64,000 nt of DNA from Ganoderma boninense (GCA_002900995.3 CM035304.1:2013476-2077475), one strand, 5' to 3'; counted from the first letter of the stretch, positions 35,278 to 47,362 are shown. The notes: generated by a model from the sequence alone, not told the origin. A program made the numbers and translations.

Positions 35278-38200
35278 ATGACCACAACCGGCCAACGTTT
35301 CCAACCACCACCGCTTTCCCTCAACACCGAGGAGCCCGCGTTCCCCGACGCTCTCTTCGATGAGCTCTCCACTGCGGTCAAGGGCCCTGTCCTCCGCCCC
35401 TCCGACTCCAAGTAAGTGCCCAGATATACAATCCTCCGCCCCTCTAACGATGTCTATGTTCGGCTTACAGGTACCCTGACCGCGCGCGCACGTTCAATGG
35501 CAAGCTCAAGCCCTCGTGCCGTGTCCTCGTCTCCCCGCTCGACGCGGCCGACGTCAGCACCGTCATCCGCTTCTGCCGCACGCACGGCCTCTCGCCCTCC
35601 GTGCGCGCCGGCGGATATGGCATCGCGGGCTGGGCCGTCGCGGGCGACGTCATCGTCGACATGAGTATGATCCGCGACATCGACATCGAGCCCCCCGTCG
35701 AGCGCGCTGAGGGCGAGGGCGAGGACACGCCAGACTGGACCCCTCTCAAGGACATGCCCGCCATTGGCAGCAAGGGCAAGGGCCGCGCCCAGCCCCTTGC
35801 CCCAAGCCTCTCTTTGCGTCTCACTGCCGCGGCACCGCCCTCCTCCTCAGGGGGCGAGGTCACGACTGGGAAGCGGCGCCGTGACTCTGAGGACGTCCCG
35901 GATGGGCTGAAGTCAGATCCGACGGTGCTCAGCACGCCGGCGGGCAGGGGTCCCTACGACGCTGCGTCGCACGCCGTGGCGTCCTTTTTGCGCGGGCCTC
36001 CCCTACCTCCTATACCCGGAGACATTCCCCGGGAGCCCCCCACCAACCGTCCTCGTTTGCACTCCCCCGAGCCCGAATCGCCACTACGGATGGATAGCTC
36101 GAACGGTGGACACTCGTCAGGGCTGGACCAGGATGTGGACATGCCACACCAGCATGCGGCTTCCGCGCAGCTACAGGACTCTAGAGACCTTGCGGGGTCG
36201 AACGGGAGCAGCCTGAGCATGACCTCGCCGCCGCCGTCTGCCTCTCATGTGCCGACATGTCCAGCGCGAGCGCAGAGGAGAAGCCCACGACGCGTTCAGG
36301 TACATGTCCTCCAATCCCATGTCTCCAATCCCATGCCGCTGGCGTTCGGCCAGTCACTAGGCTCAGACGGCGCGTCGACAGGGGTCTCCGCGGTAAGCCC
36401 GCTCGCCATGGGTCGTTTCATGCAGCCGCCACATGCGAGCCCGAGCGGCGGGGTCATGGCATGGAACCCGATGATGGGGTTCAGCACTGGCGCGCCCGGC
36501 CCGGCCCGTCGCAGTTCCCCTTCCTGCCTACTAGTACTAGTGCTATGACGATGCCCCCCGCCGCCCCGTCTCTCTCGGCCATGGCGTCCGGGCCCGCGCA
36601 GATGTTCCCCGCGATGCCCGGGGCGTACATGCCACTACCAGCGTCGGAGAGCGGCAGCGGGCCAGGGGGACACCTGGGGAGAATGCACTACGCGCGGCCG
36701 GTGCATCCGCACACGTACGTGACGTTCGGCGCGGGGATGCGCCAGAAGGAGGTCGATATGTATACCGCGGACCACCCGTTCGTTGGGGTGAGCCCTGTCA
36801 CGGGCGAGCGCGAGGAGGGCGCTGTGCCGTACCACATCCCCATGTGAGTGCTATTGGAATTAGAGGACGTCGAAGCGGTGTTGTTAACATACCGCGTTCT
36901 TGTTTTCTTGTTGAAGGTCGGCGCACCCGGTGGGGTCGTCTATCATGCTGCTGGCTGGGTTTGGGTTCATCAGCCGGCTGTATGGTCTGAGCATCGATAA
37001 CCTCGTCGAGGTCGAGATGGTCCTCGCAGACGGGCGTATCGTGATCGTCAATGCGGATAGCGATCCTGGTGAGCCTGACACCAGTCGCGAACTTCCTGCG
37101 GGGCTTACCTCTGGATTAGACCTGTGGTGGGCCGTCCGCGGTGCTGGTCCAGCATTTGGGATCGCGACACGCTACAAAGTTCGCGCGTACCCCATCCCCG
37201 TCGTCTTTGCCGGGAACCTAATCTAGTATGTCCTCTCGCCTTGGCCCACCCCGTTACCGACCTTGAACTAATGCGACCTGCTGGACTTGAACTGCAGCCG
37301 CTTCCATCGCGCCACCGCACCGTCGCTCATCAAACACTTCCGCGACTGTATCAAGGACGCACCGCGTGAGCTCTACGCGAACGTGCTCCTCACGGCGGGC
37401 CCCGCGGACAAGGACTCGCTCGTGGTCATCCAGATCTGCTACGTCGGCCCGAAGGCCAAGGGCGTCGAGTACCTCCAGGCGATCTCGAGCTGGGACGGCG
37501 AGCGCTGCCTGCTCAACGAGGTCAACGAGAAGAGCTTCCTCAACCAGCAGGACAGCGTCGCGCAGGTCCTGCGCGGAAAGCGTATGTGCTTCCTGATAAG
37601 TGATTAAATGGGGTCGTTGGATGTCTGGCTGAGTTGGAGTTTGCGGGCGACAGCGGGTCGGCAGTGGTTCCTGCGCTCCGCGCTCATCACGTCGCTGACG
37701 GACGAGATTATCAACCGGACAGTCCTCGCGTTCGCGAACACGCCCATCGGGTGCAGTACGTGCCGTCACTTTTTTAAAGTTAACAGTCAATTTGTTGACG
37801 GGTCTTGCGTCGTTGCCATAGCGTGGATTTTCGAGTTGGCAGGCGGAGCGATCGGCGACTTCGAGGACAACTGCCTGCCCAAGGAGCAGCGCGAGGCGGC
37901 GTGGACGGTCGCCGCGCTCCACCAGTGGGACATGGGCATCGACGACCCTCGCTGCATCACCTCCGCAGAGGCGGTGGGTTGTTTGATCATCTTCCATCCT
38001 GTGTGCATGGGTATTGATGTGGTCGCGCGATACAACAGTGGATGAAAACGACTATCGGTCTCATGGCCACCGGCGGCCCGTTCCCAGTGGTGAGTGGCGC
38101 TCTTCATGTGTTGTGTGGCTTGTGATCTGCATGACATCGAGATGTTGACGGTCGCATCTCGTCGCTGTAGTTATTGGGCAGGCATGAAGACCCGGGCCGT

Positions 38201-38350
38201 ACAATGGCCTGCTATGGCAAGAACTGGAGCCGTCTGGCGGAGCTGAAGAGGAGGTATGATCCGGACTGTTTCTTCAAGAACAACTTCTGGCCGCTCGACA
38301 AGGACGGAAACCCGATCGAGCTTTTGACGAACGAGCCGCCTTCACCGTGA
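35278..38350 (+). CDS. FAD-linked oxidoreductase (PCMH/BBE type) with a large insertion in the FAD domain
   Basis: Exons are 35278-35411, 35471-36843, 36917-37225, 37298-37581, 37654-37755, 37822-37973, 38039-38089 and 38171-38350, about 861 aa. The FAD-binding domain begins SCRVLVSPLDAADVSTVIRF and HGLSPSVRAGGYGIAGWA, and resumes only after about 330 residues with YVTFGAGMRQKEVDMYT, SSIMLLAGFGFISRLYGLSIDNLVE and LWWAVRGAGPAFGIATRY. The insertion is Pro/Ser/Met-rich and looks disordered. The C-terminal BBE segment is KNWSRLAELKRRYDPDCFFK with NNFWPLD. Such enzymes oxidise alcohols or sugars using a bound flavin. No signal peptide is seen, unlike many secreted BBE oxidases. The frame needs one extra base near 36500 (inside the insertion, around GCCCGTCGCAG), or a small unrecognised intron there. 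Confidence 0.8.
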
Positions 38351-39144
38351 ACCTGGTATGCTGTCCCAAATATTATCATTTCGGTCGTACAGCAACCCTT
38401 CTTGCCTTTCGCCTGTCCCGATACCATACAGTACAGTCAGCGTTAGGGAGTTGGAGGAGTCCCAAGTTGCTTCTTGTATTTTTGTGTTGTAGCTGTCGTT
38501 ATCTCCTGCGCTGATATCTGTACGCTTGTGTACGCATTGCATGCTACGTCAACCCCCGAAGCTCAGCTCAGCTGTGCCTTGGTTGCTGGGTTCCTCTTCT
38601 CTACACGTGTAGCTCCTGTCACCGGTTTGTACTGCACGGTCGCACTGGCACAGCTCTGAACATGGACTCGTGATCGTTACTTGCATGATATCATTACCAT
38701 TGTACCTACTACGTGGCGTGAGGATGAGTGACGAGATGTTGGGTGTGCAAAGGCGACGGGGGGAATTGAGGGAAACATTGACAGGGGGGGATCAGAGTGA
38801 CGATGAGGACATACAACATACTGTAGATGCACGAAAGTATCCATCACATGCTCGCAACAGCACCCGGTGGAAGTGGGAAGGAAGGGTAAAAAAAAACTAC
38901 AGAGCCTCTATAGTGAGACGGCCGAAGAGTACGAAGAGGAAGGGAGGGATATACAGCAGGAGCACAGGGTGGTATGTGAGTACAGAGCAACGCCGGAGAA
39001 GAGGACGTGTACAGCATTAAAAGAGCGAATGAAGATGGAGATCCGAAGGATTGGTTGTACAGAGTAAGCTAGCGTCTGACTTCACGATGCGAGCGACACG
39101 AATGCGAGCAGTCCACGGGAACACGAACGTACGATGCACTAGTA
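38351..39144. other. Intergenic between convergent genes
   Basis: This lies between the 3' end of the FAD oxidase (+) and the 3' end of the RhoGEF (-). It holds no gene-like frame. It should contain both 3' untranslated regions. Confidence 0.55.
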
Positions 39145-42100
39145 CTAGTCCACAGGAACCATGAAGCTGGCGAGCGCCCATCCGATATCGCCGATGTCAT
39201 TGCGCACGAGCAGCAGGCAGTCCTCGCCATCGTCGACGTACAATGGGAGGTCCCGGTGCGTGGACGGATGCCCGGCCTCCTGCAGGATGTCGTACACATC
39301 ATCCACCACGAGCGTGAAGAACGGCAGGGTCCGGTACTCGACGCCCCCCGGCGGTTCGCACGGATGGATCACGCGACACTCGTACAGAGACGGCACCTGC
39401 CCGCCACTTCTGCGCTGCCGCATCGATGTCGCTGGAGGCGGGAACGTGGGCGCTTCGGAGACGGCGAAGGCGTGTGGGCGCGGTAGTCGGGCAAGGACGG
39501 GGATCTTCGATGCTTTGTATCGTGGGACTTGAAGGTGTCGGTCAAGCGTCGCCGGAAGCTTGGCTTCCTCGTCGGCCGCCCACGGCCATCCTCTGGCAGA
39601 AAGCCAGATACAGTGTCGAGACTCAGGCTGCTGTGATTCGGAGTGACCTCCTCATCCAGGTTGACGCACTTGCTAGCGGAATGCGACTTCTTCAATTGAG
39701 GAGACACCGGCTTGTCTTGCGTTCTTGAGGACGGCGCCTTAGAGGATATGGGGACGAGCGCGGCCAATGCCGGAACGCCATAGCCTGAGTAGGCGGGGAG
39801 TGGGTCGATGAGGGTCGATGTCGTGCTCTGCGTTCGCGAAGACGAGGACATTCGTCTCGACTTGATAGGCTTGCCTGACTTCTTCGAGCGAAGGTGGTCC
39901 TCAGATTTCCGTGGGGACACTGTACTGACGTCGTACTCCATCGAGTGTGCTGAACGGACGCTCCTCGGCTTCGCGGTCGCAGAAGGCGGAGATATGGGGA
40001 ACGTAACCTCGGAGGGGCTGTGCTGGTCTACGCCCATGCTCAGAGGATCAAGCGCAGCAAGCACACTCGACACGTGCACGGCGGTCGGGCTCGCCTGACT
40101 TCCGTTCATATACGGCTTGCCGGGCTTGACCCGCTGCTTCTCCGGGGTGAGCTTCTTCTCCAAGGGTCGGACGACGTTGAGGCCCGAGAAGAGCTCCTGC
40201 ACTTCGGCGAATCGGTCCCACCATACCCGGAGCGTCTCTTCGGCACCTTGATTCGCCTCCTCCTCCACCTTGAGCGCGTCCCATAGCTCGCCCCATCGGA
40301 GTCGGAGTGCGGTGTAGAAGTACCTCTGGAAGACCGCCAGCTTGGTGACACACGCGGCCATGCCTCTGTCAAGAAGTTCCAGGTACGTCGGAAGCTCCGC
40401 AAGAGCTGTGCGCGAAGCGCAACGTAAGATTGCGACGCCTCAAGGAGCTGGGGAGGAGGCCGCGACTTGGCAACGTTAAGGTTGAGCAGGCCGTAATGGA
40501 GAGGCTCGAGCGTGTGCATCGCCTCCAGCAGCCGCTCGGGGGCCACCATCGTGTCCGACAACGAGGTGACGGTTCTCAGCAGGTCGCTCTTGATCACCTG
40601 TTTCAAGTCCTCGCAGAGCGGCAGGAGGCTCTCGCCGATGAGCTCCAGGAAAGCGTCAAACGCCTCCGAGCGCTTCTCTTCGGGGTCCATCCAGATCATG
40701 CGCCCGAAGGTCTGCCCCCACTCGTTGAGCGCGCTGATCAGCGCGCACACCGTGTCGGCCCACTTCGTCGCCCCCTTCATGAACTTCTCCATGAACGGCC
40801 CGTGGCTCTTCAGCCGTGCACCCATCTCCTTGACAGCCTCCGCCTCCGCGTTCGCCTCGGGGCCCTCCTTCGCTTTGAGTGCTGCCGCGCGCAGCGTCTT
40901 CATGCGCCCCAAATTCACGGACGCCGCGACGCCGACGCTCAGCCCGCCCTTCTTCTTCGCCTTGATCGTCTCGCCGCCCGCCCCTTTCTGCGGCGTGTTA
41001 TTACCCACCGCGCTCGCGAGCACGTCCCGCACTACCTCCCGCTGCCGCCGCCCCTCGTTAACACCACGCGCCACCTCCTCCACACGCGCGTGCGCCTCGA
41101 TAAGATACTTCTTGTCGGGGTGCGAGTCGGGGGTCTCCGCGATGATGGTCTTCAGGAGGAGAGGGTACTTGAGCAGCCGCTGCACGGGCTTGATGAGGAG
41201 CGAGGGCAGGTCCCATGCGTTCGAGTGCGCCTGCGCGAGCACCTGCACCTGCGCGAGGTACCTCTGGAACGCCTCCGTCCGCGGGAGGCTGTTGTAGTGC
41301 TCGGCCGCGGCCGCCTGCTTCGTGATGTACGCCTTGTAGATCGGCTCCATCTGCGGGATCTGTGTTGCCAGCAACCCGCGGTGGCGGAACACATGCGGCG
41401 TGCGGGTGCGGATGGCGAAGGGCAGGGGCGACGGACATGGGACCGCGGTCAGAAGCCCGCACGGGAGATGAAAGCGCAAACGGGAAATGGACGCACGAAA
41501 CCGAGAAACAGCCTGCCCACGTAGTCCTCGCCCTCGCCACCCTCAGCCACCTCGCCCAGCGCGGGCTCCAGCTGCCGCGCGAACTCCTCCGAGAACGCGG
41601 TCAGCTTTTCGATGTTCCCGAACACGATTTTCACGTCCTCCGGGGTCATTGGGGCCTGGAACGACGCTGTGGAGCCGTCAGAGGCGGTCGAGAGCGTTCC
41701 GTGCTGAGGATGCCGACGATCTTGGGGGAGTGGCGGGACCGACATTAAAAGCGTTGGGTTGGTCTGGACACGGGGATTGGCGATGCGAGGTTCGTCAACC
41801 GACGATCCAGAAGCATACGAACCCAAGAGGAGAAGAGACGTACCTAAGGCTAGAGGTATGTGGAGGTCCCGTAGGAATATGAGGTCGTTGGAATATGTTC
41901 GTTCAGATTCGAGGAGCTCTCGGAGAGCGTAATCTCGCTTGGACATGCTGACGGTAGTTGTGCACAACGCATCCAAGGGGTCTTTGTCAGGGAGGAGAGT
42001 AGCGTCGTCTTCGTCCTCCGTATCCGCGCCCGTAGGCAAAGAAGGTGTGGATATTGACGGCTGTGGAGTGAGAGGTAGGGGTTTGTCGGGAGTTGTTGAT

Positions 42101-42531
42101 CGTCGCGAGTGCAACATAGCGGAAGAAAGGGGCTGGTTGAGCAAACCTGAGATGGAGCCAAAGCTGCGGGAGTGCGAAAGCGACATGTTGGATTCGCAGA
42201 GGTCAAGCGAAGGCTCAAGCGCGAGCTCGGCAATGGGCGTGAGTGATTCCGAAAGGGAAGGGGAGTAAGGTGGCCGGGCAGGCACACCTTTGACGGTATG
42301 TTGGAGGCGGAGAGGAGATCGAGGAGGGATTGGCGGAGACGTAATTGAGGGGCTGAGAAGAGGAGAGGCCGGGAGGGACTGGAGGGATTGGATGGAGGAG
42401 AAGGAGCTGGAGGTGGATGTGGTACTGACGGAGGATGCTGTGGATAACCTGTAGTCTTCTGGTGGTCCGAGGGCTTCCACGCGGCGAGAACGAGGCTCGC
42501 TGGCGGTGGTGTTCTCGGATAAAGAGGTCAT
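39145..42531 (-). CDS. Rho guanine-nucleotide exchange factor: DH, BAR-like and SH3 domains
   Basis: The start is chosen at MTSLSENTTASEPRSRR (42531); an upstream in-frame ATG at 42642 is possible. A Ser/Thr/Pro-rich region of about 200 aa leads to the DH domain: RDYALRELLESERTYSNDLI, MTPEDVKIVFGNIEKL, and after an intron with donor GTGCGT (41496) IPQMEPIYKAYITK, LPSLLIKPVQRLLKYPLLL. A helical BAR-like domain follows (FMEKFMKGATKWADTVCALI ... AELPTYLELLDRGMAACVTK ... VWWDRFAEVQELFSGL), then a disordered linker. The C-terminal SH3-like segment is SLYECRVIHPCEPP ... IGDIGWALASFMVPVD. The order matches fungal Gef1/Tuba-type activators of Cdc42-class GTPases at sites of polar growth. Single-base frame changes near 40405 and 39460 interrupt otherwise conserved sequence. 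A possible intron at about 41846-41675 is unresolved. Confidence 0.82.
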
Positions 42532-43714
42532 TTCCGTCGATCGCAACTCCTCGCTCAGCTCCGTTGCAGCCCGTTGCTTATCCGCTCCCGCCGTAGCTGC
42601 TCCGCATTCATCTATCCGACCCTCTGTCGACAGGATGGGCAAGTTACGTCGGTTCGACCTGTGCTATGAATGTACGTCTGGTCGTCAAGTTGGGATGGGA
42701 AGCCGCACAGAATCCGGGATACTCACGTTGGGCGTCCTTACGCTACACGTGCGAGTCGCCTGGACCTGGAACCGCCCGTGCGGGGGATATAATCTTCGCT
42801 CTGGCGTGTGATCGAACGAGTCCGTTCGAGGAGGATGAGGCAAAATGAAGCAGAGATGATCGTGGTAGAGGATGAAAGGGCGCACTCGCTACTCGGGCGA
42901 GGCTTCCTTCCGGGGCCAATCATGTGCCTGGCGCGCCACGATAAGTCTGCCTTCAAATATAACTCGGCAATCATGCATTGGGGTGCAGCAGATACTTACT
43001 CCAGTCCAGCTCCAGTGCACAGTCGTAAGCGGGTACTTAGACTGGAGGTTTGCCATGGAAATTTGGTTGGCGCCAGCGATGGGGTCGTCGCAGCGAAGGT
43101 CACCAAGAAGAGGCAGGGGCAACGGTTTTTATTTCGGTCTTGTCGGTCTCTGATCTTGAGGACAAAACACACTAACTATGTAGATGGTACCTGCTAGCAA
43201 AATGCCTTGTCCACTGTCCGGCAGCGCCGCTGACGTCGACTGCAAGAGAGAGTGGACGGAAATGGTGGAGTCTCCCAGTGCGTTGAATACGATGGACCTA
43301 CTTGGACCCACAACGAGGCGGAGAATCGCGGCGACAACCCTCCAGCAAAGACAAAAGATTGCTTCAAAGGTCACGATAGAACTCAATGGTGTTCTATCGT
43401 CTTACTTCAAATAAACGTCTTCAACAACGTCATGCTCCAGTTTTTGGGGGGCGAGACGCCTGGGAAGATGTTGTTACTAAATGTGCGTGATCAGGCGCTG
43501 AGAAAACATTCGGCCACGCTGCCAGAGGCGACCCGGCGTTCGACACGAACCAGGCTCATCCTTGAACGAACTGACTCCTGTTACCAGTACCTCAGCTGGA
43601 CTGCACTACTGCGTAATGTGCAGGCAAGGTTCGCGGATGTCGTCGCTATCTTTCTGTCTCCTACTACTCACCAATTCTGAACAAATTGCTCTAATAGTTT
43701 AGGGCATACACGCG
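42532..43714. other. Intergenic region between divergent genes
   Basis: This is the shared upstream region of the RhoGEF (-) and the CoA-transferase (+). Open frames at 42808-43197 and 43252-43680 (+) have no domain and no clear splice pattern; a small unrecognised gene at 43184-43680 cannot be excluded. Confidence 0.4.
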
Positions 43715-45034
43715 ATGATATCCTCGAATGTCAAGAAATCCATTTGGCGGGGAAGGAGTCTGAGAAGTACTCACTCAGCCGCCGCCCAACACCTCCCTCT
43801 CACAGGTGTTAGGGTCCTGGAAGTAGGTCAGGTAATTGCTGGCCCTTTCTGCGGCCAGTTGTTAGGGTGAGTGCACCGCGCGTCCTCGTCCCCACATGTG
43901 CTAATCAGTTCGTTACGCTCATCGCAGCATTATGGCGCGGAAGTCATCAAGGTTGAGCCCCCAAATGTTGGGGATCCGCTGCGCGTGTGGCGCGAGCTCG
44001 ATACTGACGGCATCAGTCCATGGTGGCGGAGCATCGCGCGGAACAAGAAGAGCGTGACCATCGACATGCGCAAGGACGAGGGCAGGAGGTACGCTGCGCC
44101 TCTCCGACCTCTTTTATGCTGCCGCTGCTCATGCTCACATCCGCAGACTCGTCAAGCAGCTCGCAGTCAAAGCGATGTCATTCTAGAGAACTTCAAACCG
44201 GGAAGTAAGTCGATCGATCACCCCTCTCAGCCCTCGCAGTCCTCGCCTACTGAGACTTTACGTCTTCGTCTCCGTTCTATTTCCCAATGCAGCCCTCGAG
44301 AAGTGGAACCTTGGGCCCGCAGATCTTCATCCACTCAACCCCTCCCTGATTTTCACCCGCGTCAGTGGATATGGCCAAACAGGGCCCTGGGCTTCCCGCC
44401 CCGGTTACGCTTCTGTGTGCGAGGCAGAGTCTGGCTTCCGCTATATCAACGGCGCCCCAGACCCCCAGACTGGTGCATTATCTGGCGCCCCCGTGCGCCC
44501 GAACATCAGTTTGGGCGACTCTGTGGCCGGGCTGCACGCAGCCTTCGGCACCGTACGTGTCCTCGCTCCCACGCAGCATATGTTTAGCTGACATGACGGA
44601 GTGACAGGTGCTCGCCCTCTTGTCGCGGAAGAGCCGGGAGGCGCAAGGGCTGCAAGGCGGCGGGCAGACGGTCGATGTCAGCATATTCGAGAGGCACGTT
44701 CCGTTCACATATCGCCCATAACGGCATCGAGCAGGGCTCATGACAGGTCGTGCGTGTGCAGCATGATCAATCTAATGGAAGGAATCATCCCTGAGTACGA
44801 CCGCAAGGGCAAGGTACGTCGCGCCCCCCATATCGCCCCCCACATTGCATGCTATGCGACACATTGCGTCCATTAATTCGTATTCGTGTACGTGAACGAA
44901 ACCTAGATCCGGGGCCCGTCAGGCTCGTCCGTGACGGGGATCGTGCCTACGAATGCGTACCCCTGCGCGCCCGCGCCGTCCGCGCCGACGGTGCCCACGT
45001 ACGTCGTCATCGGCGCGAACGCGGACTCGATCTA
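43715..45034 (+). CDS. CaiB/BaiF-type (class III) CoA-transferase, 3' part lost in the gap
   Basis: It begins MISSNVKKSIWRGRSLRS, a basic and hydroxylated leader compatible with mitochondrial import. Family motifs are TGVRVLEVGQVIAGPFCGQ, HYGAEVIKVEPPNVGDPLR, WWRSIARNKKSVTIDMRKDE, SDVILENFKPG, LNPSLIFTRVSGYGQTGPWA, RPGYASVCEAESGFRYINGA, SLGDSVAGLHAAFGT and GQTVDVSIFES. These fit the fold that moves CoA between carboxylic acids; the start resembles eukaryotic mitochondrial members such as SUGCT, but the substrate cannot be told. The exon ending at 44695 uses a GC-AG intron (GAGAG-GCACGT ... GCAG). Two joins are one base short: at the first intron (43866/43928) and in GTCAAA-GCGATGTC at about 44170. 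The coding sequence runs into the unresolved bases and no continuation was found beyond them. Confidence 0.82.
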
Positions 45035-45134
45035 NNNNNNNNNNNNNNNNNNNNNNNNNNNNNNNNNNNNNNNNNNNNNNNNNNNNNNNNNNNNNNNNNN
45101 NNNNNNNNNNNNNNNNNNNNNNNNNNNNNNNNNN
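45035..45134. other. Assembly gap of 100 N
   Basis: Exactly 100 undetermined bases, the usual placeholder for a gap of unknown size. The sequence after it does not continue the CoA-transferase, so more than 100 bases are probably missing. Confidence 0.99.
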
Positions 45135-45436
45135 GCGACGGGGGAGGGAGAAACGCACTGACTCTGTTAGGAAGCGATGCTGATTGTAGACTCTGAGGCT
45201 ATGAAGGGGCGCTGTGGTTGAATCTCTATGCTCAGCAATCTACTAGGCGCAGGAAAGGGCCCTAACGTACAAACGATATCTCGCTCAGCCTTTCCTCTTT
45301 GTTCTGGTTCCCCGGCTTGGCGGGTCTCGCAGTGTGCACAGGAGAGATTTTCAATCGTAGTAGGATTACGGCCATGAACACCACATCTTTGTACCTGCTT
45401 CCCTGCACATATGCGAAGCCTTTGCCCAACTTGTCC

Positions 45437-45588
45437 TTGCCACTGGCAACCTCGAGCGTGATTCAGGATGACCCATCTCCCTCACTCGTGCGATTAACTG
45501 CGATCTCAATGGAGGCATTTACGAGCCACGTTGGCATGCCTTTGCTGACCGCGGATCCACACACCTTGCAGAGCATGCTGGTTGCCTG
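45437..45588. repeat. Diverged dispersed repeat, copy 1
   Basis: About 150 bp starting TTGCCACTGGCAACCTC and including GGCATGC...TTGC...CGC(A/G)GATCCACACA...TTGCAG. It aligns by eye in the same orientation with 57871-58032. The minus strand encodes CKVCGSAVSKG in one frame, so it could be the relic of a short coding exon. Confidence 0.55.
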
Positions 45589-45827
45589 AATATGTCTCCA
45601 AGCGCATTGACGTCGCCCCCTCCCGCCGCCAGAGTGAAATATGATCGGATTTGCCATACCGGAATGCATACGAACAAAGAGACGCATCGACATGACAGCA
45701 TTCAAGGGTCGTGCCGGAAGTGAGCGCGCAACGCACGAGCAGTACTCTTGAGCACCCGACGGAGTTTTGTTCCCAAAGTGCCCAGTGCACCTATGTCTGT
45801 GAGTAGTGTCGCGGTTTCAGTGTGGCA

Positions 45828-47188
45828 TTAGGGATTATGAAGCTTTAGCCACGCACGCATTTGACGGGTAGACCTCGGTTGCAAGTCGGTCAGGTTTGGA
45901 TCACCCTTCCCTGGCACCGGTCTGGGCAGTCCTTCACCTTGTGAATCAGACGAGTCGGCCACCGGACATGCATCGCTGTCGGCACCATCCTGGTTCATCA
46001 AACATTCGGTCACAGGGGGACTATTCATGAGCTTGAGCTTTCTTCTCGCGAAGCCGTCCAAGATAATCCTGCGAAGTATGCGTGCTACCGTAACCAGCTA
46101 GTGGCGGAGGCAGAGGAGAGAACTACTCACGAGACGATCTTCTCTTCTTCTTTGAACCACTCCACCGGGCTCGGGATAGTATCTGCAGCCAAGTGCTCAT
46201 CGAGTTCGAACCATAGGTCGATGAGAGGCACCAGCGGGAATGTCGGATCTGGCTCCCATCCGAAGATGTTAAGGGCAACAATGTCCGCCACCGATGATGC
46301 GACATCGCACGTGTCGTCAGTAGGGCACTCGGACTTCTCGATTTCTCTATCACTGAGCTGTGACCTTGATGATGAGTTCGGCGTGGGCTCCGTGTCATGG
46401 GTAGATACAGAGGAGTCAAGCGAAGACGCCGAGGGCTGCAGACGTCCGGGAGGAGTTAGTTGTGCTGCAGGTGGGGGAGGCAGAAACTGTGAAGGGTCGA
46501 ACGGACAGCACGCTTTCCGGATGGCAGAGTCTGAGAAAGCCCACGCAGGAACCGCAGGGAGTGGTTGCGCCTCTGGAAGACTCACGTGTGACCGTGAGTC
46601 GTCTTCCTCGTCAGAGTCTGCCATCGCCAGCTCATCCATGCGATCGAAGTCCAGCTCGAACGTGCACTTGTGCTCGTGGTGTTCGTCGAGGCTGAGCCTG
46701 ATTGCGCGGCTGTCGTCTACGAAGCCGGCTGCAGGGCGGCGCATGCGAACGTTGGTGAGGGTATATATCCAGTGGAAGCAGTTCGGGAAGGGGAAGGGGG
46801 TCAGCGGGCGGATGGGCGGACGGTCAGGGCCCGAGCACTGCGTGTTAGGGAAAATCGGGATGACCATGTCAGGCAGCAGTCGACGTTTCTTATCTTCGGG
46901 CCTCAGGGTGGTTCCGATGAGCTTGATGCAGTAGCGACACCATTTGCTGTTAGGCATGGGGAGGTCAAGCGGCTAAAATAGGTAAACGATGCTCAGTGAA
47001 TGAATTCGTGCAGTCGAAAAATTCGCGACACGTACGAAATCAACGTATACCAGATACTTCTTGGGATGAAACTCTTCCACATCTGCCAACGTCTCCGGAT
47101 CGTCAAGGCCCAGGTCCCTCACCATCGTGAACGGATCCATACGGACCACGGCGTAAAACCAGGGAGTAGGAAAGAGACGTGGTAGCAT
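45828..47188 (-). CDS. Family A protein, copy A2 (unknown function), 411 aa
   Basis: Three exons (47188-47036, 46972-46131, 46068-45828) join to 1236 nt in phase. Exon 1 encodes FPTPWFYAVVRMDPFTMVRD, LGLDDPETL and FHPKKYLVYVDF. Exon 2 has SKWCRYCIKLIG, TLRPEDKK, DMVIPIFPNTQC, RPPIRP, FPFPNCFHW, VRMRRPAAGFVDDSRAIRL, a variable acidic linker, and FNIFGW-like NIFGWEPDPTFPLVPLID then LWFELDEHLAADTIPSPVEW. Exon 3 starts IILDGFARRKLKLM and ends in an acidic Ser/Asp/Pro tail. There is no signal peptide or membrane helix. Copies A3, A4 and A5 share the exon layout with intron phases 0 and 2. It is head to head with family B copy B1. I do not recognise the family and infer no activity. Confidence 0.8.
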
Positions 47189-47319
47189 AAGAATGCGTAG
47201 TTTGGGGAGCGGGAGAGGTTCAAGGGGAGCCGAGCCACGAGCAAGGAGATACTGGGGGGTGGGCACAGAGAGATGGAAGTGGAGGGTTGGGCTCTGAGGG
47301 AAGTGGCGAAATGCACCCT

Positions 47320-47362
47320 CCGTCAGCGCTGAATGTTTGTTGTTGTTTCTCTCAGTGGGCGT
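47320..47362. promoter_or_regulatory. Conserved two-box upstream element of A2/B1
   Basis: CCGTCAGCGCT (47320-47330) and TGGGCGT (47356-47362) stand 36 bp apart (start to start), 132 bp upstream of the A2 ATG and about 200 bp upstream of the B1 ATG. The same pair occurs upstream of A3 and A4, while the bases between them differ, which argues for selection. The binding protein is unknown. Confidence 0.65.

Noticed and set aside
40430..41524. 364-aa open frame on the plus strand
   Set aside because: It lies entirely antisense to the DH/BAR part of the RhoGEF. GC-rich third positions keep the opposite strand open, and its Arg/Leu-rich product has no domain.
46101..46934. 277-aa plus-strand frame, with similar ones at 50028-50561 and 51642-52181
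   Set aside because: All are antisense to exon 2 of family A copies. Their mutual resemblance is only the shadow of A-family similarity; the minus-strand exons have splice sites, shared phases and conserved motifs.
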